64,000 nucleotides of DNA. Origin: Typha latifolia (lineage: Eukaryota > Streptophyta > Magnoliopsida > Poales > Typhaceae). The stretch is taken from NCBI GenBank assembly GCA_019914945.1, contig CM034104.1:5458501-5522500 (forward strand). Direction: 5' to 3'. Within the stretch, counting starts at the first letter, position 1. The number at the start of each line of letters is the position of its first letter. The notes under the pieces were generated by a model. It was given only the letters and a program-made list of their open reading frames with translations, was not told where the DNA came from and searched no databases. The position numbers were made by a program, and so were the translations under genes. Below, one piece after another: positions 1 to 11,600 of the stretch.

Positions 1-235
1 TGACGTAAACAAGGTGCTTATTCAATATGACTCTACTATTAATGACGTTCTTTAACCGATCAAACATGACCAGATTTGTAAAATCACACAAATTTATACA
101 GAGAAACCAGCATAGCTGCAGATTGGCTTATCAATAAAGAAAGGATTAAGGGTATGGATTTACTTGGGAGGGGTTATCAATACAAATTTGTACAATCTCT
201 TTTGAGCTTTTTACGCTTTTTGATCTTCGATATCT

Positions 236-240
<5 letters not shown>

Positions 241-287
<47 letters not shown>
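241..287. repeat. (TA)n microsatellite
   Basis: About 23 uninterrupted TA units. This is a simple sequence repeat and likely to vary in length between individuals. Confidence 0.97.
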
Positions 288-291
<4 letters not shown>

Positions 292-788
292 TTGTGTAGT
301 TTAGAGTGTAAATAATTTATCACTAATTTTGATTTTCTTTCATAAGATAAGATCTTTCCTTTTTTTACGAGGATATCATGTAATATTAAATAGCTTTGAG
401 TAATTTATACAAGTACAAAATAGTTTTTAAATCTAAATTTAGTTTTAATTGTGGTTAGTTAGATTTAAGAAAATTTGGATTTTACACGATATTAAATGTT
501 TGTGATTTACACCCTATATTTTTAATATTTATAATTCACGCTTTACTTTACGTTGTATCAAATATTTATAGAGTATACTGTAGGTTGGATTAATCATTTT
601 AATACATATGACATATAAAAAAAATATAAACTATACATACGATATTTGGAGCGATTTGCAGCAAAGAACTTTTTACTTTTCTAATTACAGAAATAGGCTG
701 CACATTATCAAATTATAATTTTGGGACTTTTTTTTACTGATTTAGCCCTAACAAATCTCCAAAATATTATCGTATCCTAAAAAAATTA

Positions 789-1065
789 TATGTATCGTTT
801 ATACAAAATGTACGCTCTAATTTTTAATAATATGTGTATTGAGATTTTATAAAAAAAAATATCATGTATCACATATATAATATATATGTATCGTTTATGC
901 AAAATGTACGTCACAATTTTCAATGATATGGGCATCAAAATTAAAAAAAAACATCGTGCATTACCTATGAAATTTATACGTATCGCTTATGCAAAAAAAT
1001 ATGCTCTAATTGTTAACAATGTGCGCATTAAGATTAAACGGTTGAGTTAGGTAAGAGAAAGGATA
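789..1065. repeat. Imperfect tandem repeat, about 95-bp unit, three copies
   Basis: Copies start near 789, 885 and 977, each opening with TATGTATCG or TACGTATCG. This is followed by TTATRCAAAA, a block like CTCTAATTTTTAA, and an ATTGAGATT or ATTAAGATT block. The spacing is about 96 and 92 bases. The origin is unknown. Confidence 0.7.
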
Positions 1066-1609
1066 AATTAATCTAAATCACTAAAAAAGTCTAAATTTAT
1101 AATTCGATAATAAGGGGGATATTTCTGCCAATTAAATAATGAAGGGCTTTTCGCCGTAATTTGCTCATAATATTTGATAAAACATAGGATTTAATTTATA
1201 AATATTGAAAATACAGTGTAATTTATAGATACATATAAAGCGGTAATGTGTCAAATATATATTTATCTTATATTTAACTAAGCATTTTTTTAAAGAGCCC
1301 AATCATTTCAGCGACAGTCATAATATTCTGAAAAATATAATGATAAATTATAATATTTTGAAAGTTTTCATTGACAATTATGTAAAAATTCTAAATCACT
1401 AGATAACAACATAAAGGATACTAGCAGGAATATCTTGGTTGATGGTTTTAATAGGCTTTAGGCCTCGATTAGACCCAAATACAGGTACAAATTTAACATT
1501 TCAATGGCCTTCCAAACCAAGGTGTTCGACCAAATGCCCCACAGAAGAGCTACTCCCTGCCTCCCTCGCAAACAAAAAGAAAAAAGGAAGAAAATCTCTT
1601 CCTCTTTCC

Positions 1610-2080
1610 ATGGGTTCGCTCTCCGTCCACTTCAAGCTCCTGGCCTGCGACCTCCTCTCTCTCGTCAACCACCGCACCACACCTCCCACCTTCTCCCGCA
1701 ACTCGACTCCCGTCTCCTGCGTCGAGACCCTCGGCGTCGTCGTCAGCCGCCAGCGCCGCGAACAATTCTTAAAGTTCCTCGTCGACGACGGCTCCGGTTG
1801 CGTCCCCTGCGTCCTCTGGCTCAACCACTACTCCCTCGGCAGGAAGCGGTGGCGCGAGCCGTCCGACCTCGACATAAAGGCCGGGATGGCACTGGAGCAG
1901 GCGGAGATGGTGCGGCTGGGGGAGGTGGTTAGGGTTAGGGGAAGGGTTGGGGTGTACAGGGAGGAAATGCAGGTGACGGTGAGGGATGTGGTGGTGGAGA
2001 GGGATCCGAATGCGGAGGTCTTGTTTTGGTTGGAGTGTATTAGGTTGGCGAGGGAGTGTTATGATTTGGGGCCTTTGTGA
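1610..2080 (+). CDS. STN1: CST complex subunit STN1 (telomere-capping OB-fold protein)
   Basis: Single-exon gene of 156 residues, close to the roughly 160 residues known for plant STN1, which is also intronless in Arabidopsis. STN1 acts in the nucleus with CTC1 and TEN1. This CST complex binds single-stranded telomeric DNA, protects chromosome ends and recruits DNA polymerase alpha-primase for C-strand fill-in. The OB fold spans about residues 34-130. Blocks that match plant STN1 from memory are FLKFLVDDGSGCVPCVLWLN (53-72), VRVRGRVGVYREEMQVT (107-123) and a C-terminal segment with ERDPNAEVLFWLEC (130-143). The frame stays open upstream to 1439 without an ATG near the conserved start except at 1442, so the ATG at 1610, just before MGSLSVHFKLLACDL, is chosen. 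The coding region is much GC-richer than its surroundings. It converges on the UBAC2-like gene, with 529 bases between the stop codons. No poly(A) signal was pinned down. Identification is by recalled family similarity. Confidence 0.92.
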   Translation: MGSLSVHFKLLACDLLSLVNHRTTPPTFSRNSTPVSCVETLGVVVSRQRREQFLKFLVDDGSGCVPCVLWLNHYSLGRKRWREPSDLDIKAGMALEQAEMVRLGEVVRVRGRVGVYREEMQVTVRDVVVERDPNAEVLFWLECIRLARECYDLGPL

Positions 2081-2609
2081 GTGAGTGAGAGAGAGAAGGG
2101 GCTTGTTTTGAAGCATGCATGGGAGCTGTTCGCTGAAATGGCTAAATGGAATAGTTCCCTTTCTCATTCACAGAACTGGGCAATTGGTTATATTTGAAAA
2201 GAAAAGGAAGCATATATGAAAGATAATTTGAACAAGCAGACCAATCATTTGTAAAGTATCACCCGAAGGGCATGACATCCTGTCTATAAATTGGTGCCTG
2301 AGAAATGTCTGTTTATGATACACTAACCAACTAGCACGAAAAGGCAACAAAAAATTTACATTGGTAACCATTTGCTTACATCGCTATTGAATCAGCATCT
2401 ATCCATGCATTTGTTTTTTTCCTACCTCCCTCTCTGGAGAAATTCCCAGTATATAGTAAGACTATCAACCAGCTCTGATGAGTGAACTAGGACAAAAGAA
2501 TTGAGTCTATATCAATCCAAATGTTTTCCTCTGTCGTAGCTGTGGTGTTATGTCTCTGCCCTGAAAGTAACATCCTTTGTAATTCTAGGAGAGAACCACT
2601 GAGGATTTG

Positions 2610-5600
2610 TTACCTAGACTGTGCTTCAAGTAGGATGTTTGTGGCTACATTGATGTCATTGCCTGCTCGCATGAGTGCCTGCCTGGCAGCATTGCTGTCA
2701 AAGCCCATTGATACCAATGTAGCAATAGAAGCTTCAGATAGTGGAGCAGGAATGTGTGTTGTCGATTGATAGCTCCGCTGCAACAAAATCACGGGAACTA
2801 TTTAACATGAGAATGCCTACAGCATTTCAAAGAGATTATGCCATATCACTATATCAGAGTAGAGCAAATGTTAATTAGGGATATTTCCATTTAACATATT
2901 GCCTTACCTATTTGGTTTTACACCCTTTATCGAATATGTGCAAAAACATAACCTGGTTATCAGATTAACACTAACACTATTCAAACAGATGACATACGAA
3001 AAGAATATTACATCAACTATAAACATTTTTTTTTCCTAAAGTGCGTAACATGCTCTTACTTTCTTCTTCTTCTTTCTTTGGGGCATGAGTTTATTTCTTC
3101 TAACATAGGCAAAAACACCCGAAAGCAAAAGAAAGAGAGTAAATTAGCTTGGGTATAGTTGGGATAACTGGTATAACTTGGATGAGGGCATTTTTGTAAT
3201 TTCCTAATATAATTAACTTAACATAGGGAGTTTGGTTAAGTTTAGTTAACTGATCTAACGACAGAATATTTTCTACACATTTTTAATAAAATGTAGAGCT
3301 CGATTTATAAATATTGAAAATGGAAGTTATAAACCTTAAATAGTTTAAAAGGCAGAGAGTTAACGCAAATTTCCCCTAATAACATTATCATGATCTTATC
3401 TCATAGTATTGACTTTTTTTCTCTATATTCACTATGTCCTTTAACTTCGATTCTTCATGTCTCTGCCAGAAATATTCCAAATCGCAATGTGAGCAAAGTA
3501 CTGTAGGTTCAGTGAACAATGAAATAGACTCACACAAGGCTGCTATCAACTTATCATTAATAGCTACTTGTTTTGCGTAATCGAGGCTGAAAGCTATTTG
3601 GCCAAACAACAGGTGTTCAGACAATTTCATTTATTTCTATGATATGGCAATCAAAGAAGACATACAGTCCATTGAGATTGATGAGCTATTTATGAATAGC
3701 AAATAACCTGCAATTAAAGAAGACATACAGTCTAAGAAGCACAGACACGGTTATGGGATACGGATACGACACGATACGGACATAGGGATACGACAAATCT
3801 TAAAGAAACAGGACACGATACGTTTAGAACATGGCAAAGTAAATAAATAAAAGCATTATATATATTATCGATACATTTAAAGATATATTTTTCTAAACTT
3901 ATAGTATAAATACACAAGCATGCATAAATTATTCATGAGAGAAAAACAAAACGTATACAATACTACAAAGCCAAAAATGATAATGCTAATACGTGATAAT
4001 ACAATTTTATATTATAAGAATAAATATCTAACTACTTGAGAATAAATAACTAATTACCATTACTTAACTACAGTGAATGACATAAGCGAATTTGTGATTT
4101 TACAATAATTTACATTAATATTAATTTTCTTGTATGTACTAACTTGTGATTGTTGCATTATATTTCTATAGCATATGCAAGAATTTCCTAAAATAAATAA
4201 TTTATGTTATCAACTTTTATAGTACATGATAAATCTTATGTTCAAAAAGTTTCTCAAAAGTGTCAAAGTGTCTAAGGAGTGTCCGAATTTATTCTATAAT
4301 TTTTTAAATATGGGATATGTCGTAGAAGTATCCGACACGTGTCCAATGAGTGTCCAATGAGTGTCGGACACGGACACGGCATGCTATTTGAAATGTCCGT
4401 GTTTCATAGCATACAGTCTATCATAATTCACAAATAGCAAATATTTATGAATTATGATAGAGTTTGGACCAATTGCCAAAGTTATATGTTAGGATTTCCT
4501 CAAACTTCTAGATAACCTGCAATAATGTCATTATCAAGGCATATGAAAAAAATGATCAATGTCAGAAAACAAGTTTACTCATTTTGTACGCCCCACTACA
4601 AATGTCAGTCAGTTATTCTATATTGGACTAAATACTATGCATAAGAAACATTCTACCAAGACCACTAAAGTACACAAACCAAGACATCTACGTAGATAAT
4701 AGGAGACTAGAAACTTGATTCAAATGAAGGCATGGTGAAAGAAGAGAGGAGGAAGATGAATAATGTTAGTTCCCTTTTATATTTATAAAGATCGTTTAAA
4801 TGGTAGCTTAAATGAATATTTTCAATATTCACTTTACTAAAGAATAAGACAGATGACTTGCCTGAACTGGACGCCCAGCATAAGGAGAAATATTCCCCAA
4901 AATATTACCACTTGATGATGTCCGTGATGAGCTTGCCAAAGACCTTGAGAAAAATGATGCTACCGACTCAGGGAACTGTAAACATATTACATATCCAATT
5001 AAAGGATGAGAAAACCTTGAGAAAACTAATGCTACCAATTCTCAGAACAGTAAAACATATTACATCAACTGAATTATCATTATACATCTAGGAAAAGATT
5101 ATTCATGTAACAAATCAGAAGCACTATAGTGTGAGATAAACATGATGGAGTATCAGGCCGATCATAATCAGACCTGGCAACTATGTCAACTTAGACTGAT
5201 TGTACATCTAATACACAAATATAAAGTTTACTTTTGCCCGATACAAAGTAAAAGAATGTTCATGATATTGACATGGGCACGAGGTATATGAAGGCAACAT
5301 AACCATGATGATATACCAGCCAGGTCATAATCAGACCTGCCAACTGTATCAACTTATACTGATTGTGCATCTAATATATGAATCTAAAGTTTTCTTTGCC
5401 TAATGCAAAGTTAAAAGAATGTATATGATATTGAAATGGGCACAAGGTAGATGAAGGTGAAACAACACTGGGAGGACATAGATGAAATATTTTAAAGTAG
5501 ACAAGCTATATTACGAGAAATTGAGAACTCAATATTATCTTCTTAAGTGAAACTCTTAGAGAACTGTTTAAAGAAAAGAAAAAGGAAAAAAAGCACTGCA

Positions 5601-8600
5601 TATTCTTCTTAAACTTTACACTCCAAAATATCATGATGAAAAATAAGGCAAATCATAATCAGACCTGGAAACAATTCAACTTATATTTTCTTGTCCATCT
5701 CATACATGAATATAAAGTCTTTTCTGCCTTATGCAAAGTCAAAAGAGTGTATATGATAATGAAAAGATCAGAACACAACTAGGAAAACATTATTCATGAA
5801 ACAAATTATAAGCGTTAGAGTGTGAGATAACCATGATGGAATATGGAAGCAAATTTGAATACCCAACATTGAATCAACTAAACTGATTGTACATCCAATA
5901 CACGAGTACTAAAATTTCGGGAAGTTTACATTTAATACCCTAAACTTTAGACTTACTATGTTGTACACCATACATTTTCATCATATCCAAAACAAACTCT
6001 CTACTTTGATTATAATTTTCCAAATAGCATCCTAAGTTAAAATCTAACCAACAGTTGAGGATGGTAGGGTAACAAAACGAACATTCTGCCCAGTTCCAAA
6101 TTAAAATATCAGAATACCCAAACTTCATGAATTTCCACTAAACTGACACAGAAAAATCCAATAGTTATTTGTATTATAGAATGGATTACTGATCATCAAC
6201 AAGCTTTTTAGAGATCTAGAGGTACCTTCAATGATGATGAGCATCCTTAATTAAGGTTCTATAAGAGACTTAAGTAAAAAAGTAACACGAAAAGACCATA
6301 AGTAATTTGCTTTATTATTGAATCAGATAGGAATTAAGGTCTAATCGCTCCATTCGAGTCAACTTATCAAACGAGACAACATCTAACTGGGGGAGGAGGG
6401 GATTCGTCAGAATGGACAAATCTTGGGCCAGGCGTTTGAACACCTAGCCAGGAATTCAAACACCTGACAACAAGGGTTGTCATGCCGTTCGAACAAGATC
6501 AGAATGCTTTTGGTCAAAAGAAAAGTTCGTCGATGCATTCGAAAGTCCTTTAGGTCATTCGAACGCCCATGTTGATCATTGATTAAGTTGATTTATTTTA
6601 AGAGTTTGATTAGGTTTGGGTTTAATTTCTTTCCTTAGTTATTAGTTTGATTGGAAGACTGTAGTCTTCCATATATGCTACTGTATATGAGTTAGGGTAG
6701 AAAATAAAGTATTTTCTTCTCTATCTTCCTCTGGAGATGTGGTTTATTGATTTCTTCTCATTTTATCCATTAAAATTGTTGTGATATTACTTGATAGACA
6801 TGTTGGGTCAAATACTATCAGAATCCACTATTCTCTTTATACTGTTGCCCTTTTTTTCCTGACAGGAGCACGGAAATCCATAATAGTTAATAATATAGGA
6901 CTGTCAAAGCCTAAAGCCCAAGCAACCTACTTTTTCAAAACTGATCCTTGATGCTAGAGATCAGTCATTTTGTTTTTCCAAGTGTTACAAATGTGCAAAG
7001 TAAATAAAAAATATATACAAATTTACAAACAGTCAAAAGGAGTGACCACAAGGACCACAAAATTAAATGCTAGAGAAAGGAGACTGCAGAAACATATTAT
7101 ACATATACATAGCTCGAGTAAGAGCATAAGATAAAAGAACCTTTATACTGCGGATGCCAAAGGCATTCATATAATAGAGGGAACCAGCAAGTAGTCCACA
7201 AATGCCAGGTAGAATTGACCATATCCATGATGACAAAAGAAGCTAATGAAAAGAAAAAGAAATGACATAAGTACATAAGACAAACTACTTGGGAAAAAAT
7301 GATATTCTGAGAAAGGTGATAACCTGAAGCCCTGCCATATATATGAATGACTTATCGCTGAAGTGTAGGCTGAATATGCGGAACCATGATGTAACAGGGA
7401 TATTGAAATAAAAGGGCACAAACGAGGCAAAAATAAGACCATAAGGTCCAGAAGCAAGTAGGCTTAAGGTAGAATCTGCCGAAAACAGAAAAATGTTGAG
7501 ACAAATATTTTAGTATGCGAACAGAAACTCAAATGCTCTAAGAACTTGAACAAAAAAGAATCCTGTGCCACAAGTCAAACAACAGTAAAAATAACAACCA
7601 AGAATTTTGTCCAAAATTTTTGGGAATCCGATGAATAAGAGATATACAAATTCCAAAAAGGCAATAAAATGAAGGGCAACCCACAGTGCTAGGATCAACA
7701 AAAAAGAAAGAAAAAGAAACCATATTCAAAAATCAAAATACTACTAGACAAGGGTATGCACCAACATGATTAGAATGTCCTTATCTTCTGAAAGAGAGTT
7801 AAGTTCCACACAATTGGTTCATACTGGTCATGGTTTGAATTTTGCCAGAATACGTGACACTATGCCAATATGTGATGCATTTTAACCCATCTGAATCAAA
7901 AAGCAACCGAAACAACTCTAACAACAATTTATTTGAGTGGATTTTTAGATTCCGAGATTGATTTGACTTGAATACATCTTGCATAGTTGTAACCAATGTA
8001 TTGAAAGGCGGTTGTGGGCCGGCAGTCACCCCATCACCAAGTGCTAAGGCAGTTTAGTATTTTTAATATATAAAAAATAAAAAATAAAAAATAATTATAT
8101 ATGATATGATATGATATATATACATATATTAATATAGTATATATAAATTTTTTTCTAGTTTACAATCACAACAATAAAATATCATAATTTACAAATATAT
8201 CATATATATAAGTATATAGACATATTTACATATTTTATTAATGCATTTAAAATTAATAAAAGTTGCTCTATGGGTGCTTGCCAACTAGTGAAAATGAGAG
8301 ATTTTTGGGTGAGCACGTGGCCTTTTAAAGCTTCTCCCATTTTTTCTTTTTTTGAGACAGTTCTTCCCGACTTCCTTTGAGAAATCCCATTTTGAGAGAG
8401 AGAAAAGGCGATCACCACATTAGCTGCCGCTTACCATCACCAACGCCGAGAGTGAAAGGGAAGAAGTAAAGAAGAAAGAGAAGAGGAAAAAGAGAAGAAA
8501 AAAGAGTTACTTGCCGGCTGCCGCCGCCGTTACTACTATCGCTTGCTATCATCAATCAAGAGAGGAGGAAACAACTAAGCTGGCCACGCGGGCCGCCAAA

Positions 8601-11600
8601 AGACAAATGGCGGCCTGCCCGCCATTAGCAGGCCACCTAGTTGCATGGCTAGACGATTGGGTCGCCGCCTTGCTATAGCCGCCTTTGAAAACACTGGTTG
8701 TATCTAACTCATTATCAAACCCTATCACTCAGATCATTGCATGCTATTAGATCTTGTGTAGTGCATTGAAAAATAAGATAAAGAAGAGTGTTTACGAAAA
8801 TTTCAAATAGGATTTGACATGAATTTGGTTCGTCAAATTCGCATAGTGACTATGGTCAACAGTATTTTCACTAGTTTCATAATGTTATGTGGGTCTTTAT
8901 GCCCTTGTTTGCTTCGGGATTATCTTTCTCCCTATTCTAGATTAGGTAGCACTATCCTAGATTAGAAAAGAAACATCAAAATATCTCTATTCTAGATTAG
9001 AAATACTATTTAAATTATTACATACATAAGCCCAAGTATAATTTTACCCTTGATTTGATTAAAGTTATTTTAAAAAACCTCTCACCTCTCTCCTACCAAC
9101 TCATTGTTCAAAGTTTCGGTTTTGGTTTTGGTTGGTTTCGGTTTTGATCCTTAAAAAAATGAATAATGTTATGCCAAATAGAATAGTTTTAGCCTATTAT
9201 GGTTCAAAATAAATGTTAAAACTAGAAATCTTGATAGTTTCAACCTTAACCAATGAGTTTTGACTTTCGTTTTCATTAAGTTTCAACCATTAATATTTGG
9301 TCTCAGGTGAAACTTCAAACAAGCTACCATCAACCTATCTCATTCCACAAAATTTCATGTTCAATTTTTTTGCTCAATTTTCTTACCTATCTCCTCTCTT
9401 ACTATCCACCTATCTCATTACACATTTACAAGTATGCATCATATAAAATCTATGCGCATGCAATGCATGCCTATAACTTTACATTGCATACATACAATAA
9501 ATAAGAACAATTTAGTTTAAATTTATGTCAGATCAAAGGTATTTGAGTCATTTTTCCTTCCCATTTATATTTTATCTCAATTTTATGTCACATCACAAGT
9601 AATTTATTACATTGCCCAATGATGGCCGTGTCGGTCGGCACGGGGCATAGCCACCGACACTTGTTGTGTCAATGGTGACACGTCACCCAGTGGCACACCC
9701 TATGCCGAGCCGTGCCGGACCGACACGGGTGTGCATGTCGCCCGTGCTGACTGGCACGGATTGTGTGAGGTTTGTAATAGATTTTATTGATTCAAAACAT
9801 ATCCATTAGAGCGGTAAATCTAAATTATTCTATGGCCTTTTTTATCATGTGGCAAACATGATATGTCATATAGAGCCTGATTTTTTTTACTTTTTTCTAT
9901 TTCAATCATATTATGGAGTGTTTAATCATTAGTACTAATTTTTAATAAATATATTTAATCATATTATCTATTGAATAATGTTTCTATTTGATTATTACTA
10001 TATCTTTAGTAAAATAGAACAATTACAAAAATAATCTAAAGATAAAAAACTCTAAAGTAGGCTTTAATATATATATTCAAACCAAAAGCCAAAGATATAC
10101 GTGTCCAAGACTCAAAACATCTTTAAATACACTAAAACTTTTATTAAAAATATGTTAAAAGCATGTCAATGCATACCAGTGCATGCAGGGACGTGCCGAG
10201 GGCGTGTTGGTCGGCACAACCATCATTGACATCACTATTCTAGATTACAAGTAAATATTAGAGTATTTTACTCTAGATTAGATATACAATTTTAGTAGTA
10301 AGAATCTAGAGCAATTCTAGATTTTCCCTTAATCTCAAAGCAAACGGGGCTTATAATTTTTTCCTACTATTCCTTATTTTCTCATGCTATTATTGTTTAG
10401 AATATCTAGAACTTCTTCTCTTAAAAAGGTACTAAACTGACACACCAAAGCTAGAACATAAAGAACCAAAACAAAATTAGTGGAAGCAAAACGGAAATAA
10501 TCAAAAACACAAATTCAAACCATGATGCATCTTCTATGTTTACACCATCCAGATATGAGCTGAGTCCCAAAAGCAATGTTCACAAGGTAATTGACGGATT
10601 GTAAGCCTGCTGATGTTATTTGGCTGTTCATGAAGTAGAAATGTTTTAGCTTTCTATACAATGCAGATTCAGGTGTATGAAAGGAGATAAAAAAAAGGAT
10701 CAAAACTCCAAATGTCGAAGTTAAATATGCAAGAGTTCAAGACCAAAATCAAGAACTAGATTCTTCTGAAAATTGGAGCATCAAGAACAAATAATGGTCC
10801 ATTGTATTAATCCACAATAGGAAAAAGGGGCAAGTCCTAGCATCGGGGAATAGTTATCCCTGCAACAAGAAGGTGGTCTTGATTCTAGAAAAGACCACCT
10901 TTGGACTTAAGGAAAATTTTTACCACAAAGAAAAGGTAATTAAGTCAGTTATAAGAATCTAGACTTAAGCCAAGCAAGATCAATCCAATAACCCTGTAAT
11001 TCCATCTATTGTATACTTTACCTAGCCTACACAAATAACACCTTGTAGACAAGGCTATGATATAAATCAGGTCAGATCGGATCGCATCATGAAGATATTA
11101 GGCTCAATGAATTGAGTTTATTTATCTTTTAATTGATGTATGCTTATCTCTTAAAAAAACCCTTAAGACAAGTATAGTTAAGTCATGTAAGCCTCAAAAG
11201 ATAAGTTCAATTAAGTCATGTAAGCCTCTAAAGTAAGTCCAATTAAGTTATGTTAGTCTTTAAGACAAGTTCAATTAAGTCATATAAGCCTATAAGGCAA
11301 ATCCTAGTTCGAGTCGTATTAGCCATGGATGGCCGTGCCAGTAATGGCACAGCACTTGGCACGGGGTGTGCCAGTGGCACACCCCTATGCCAACCCGTGC
11401 CGAGTCGTGCCGACCGGCACGGATGCCGTGCCAAACCATGCCGGGCTGGCACGGCTATGTGCCGTTCAGCACAGCCCCATGCCAATCATTGTGCCATATG
11501 GAGCCATTATTTAAAAAAAATTTCTATTTTTATTAGTCATTATCAAATCAACTGATCAATTGATCATTTAGAAGGCTTAGATGAAATTAATGATAATGAG

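Larger units (their letters stand above)
1..1609. other. AT-rich intergenic DNA upstream of STN1
   Basis: No gene is visible here. The stretch holds a long TA microsatellite and a short tandem repeat, both listed separately, and otherwise low-complexity AT-rich sequence. The last 100 bases or so before position 1610 become GC-richer and presumably hold the STN1 5' untranslated region and promoter, although no clear TATA box could be assigned. Confidence 0.6.
4976..7140 (-). other. Intron 6 of the UBAC2-like gene
   Basis: A 2165-base GT-AG intron. Around 5100-5850 it holds loosely repeated segments of about 180 bases that share phrases such as ATCATAATCAGACCTG, CAACTTA..ACTGATTGT and GCAAAGT.AAAAGA.TG. 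An LTR-like fragment lies at about 6390-6870. No other gene was seen. Confidence 0.7.

Noticed and set aside
3388..3630. 80-codon minus-strand frame in intron 7
   Set aside because: No splice joins keep it in the UBAC2-like protein, which is complete without it. No family is recognised.
11250..11555. Open frames on both strands over the GTGCC cluster
   Set aside because: They result from GC-rich repeat words in a transposon.
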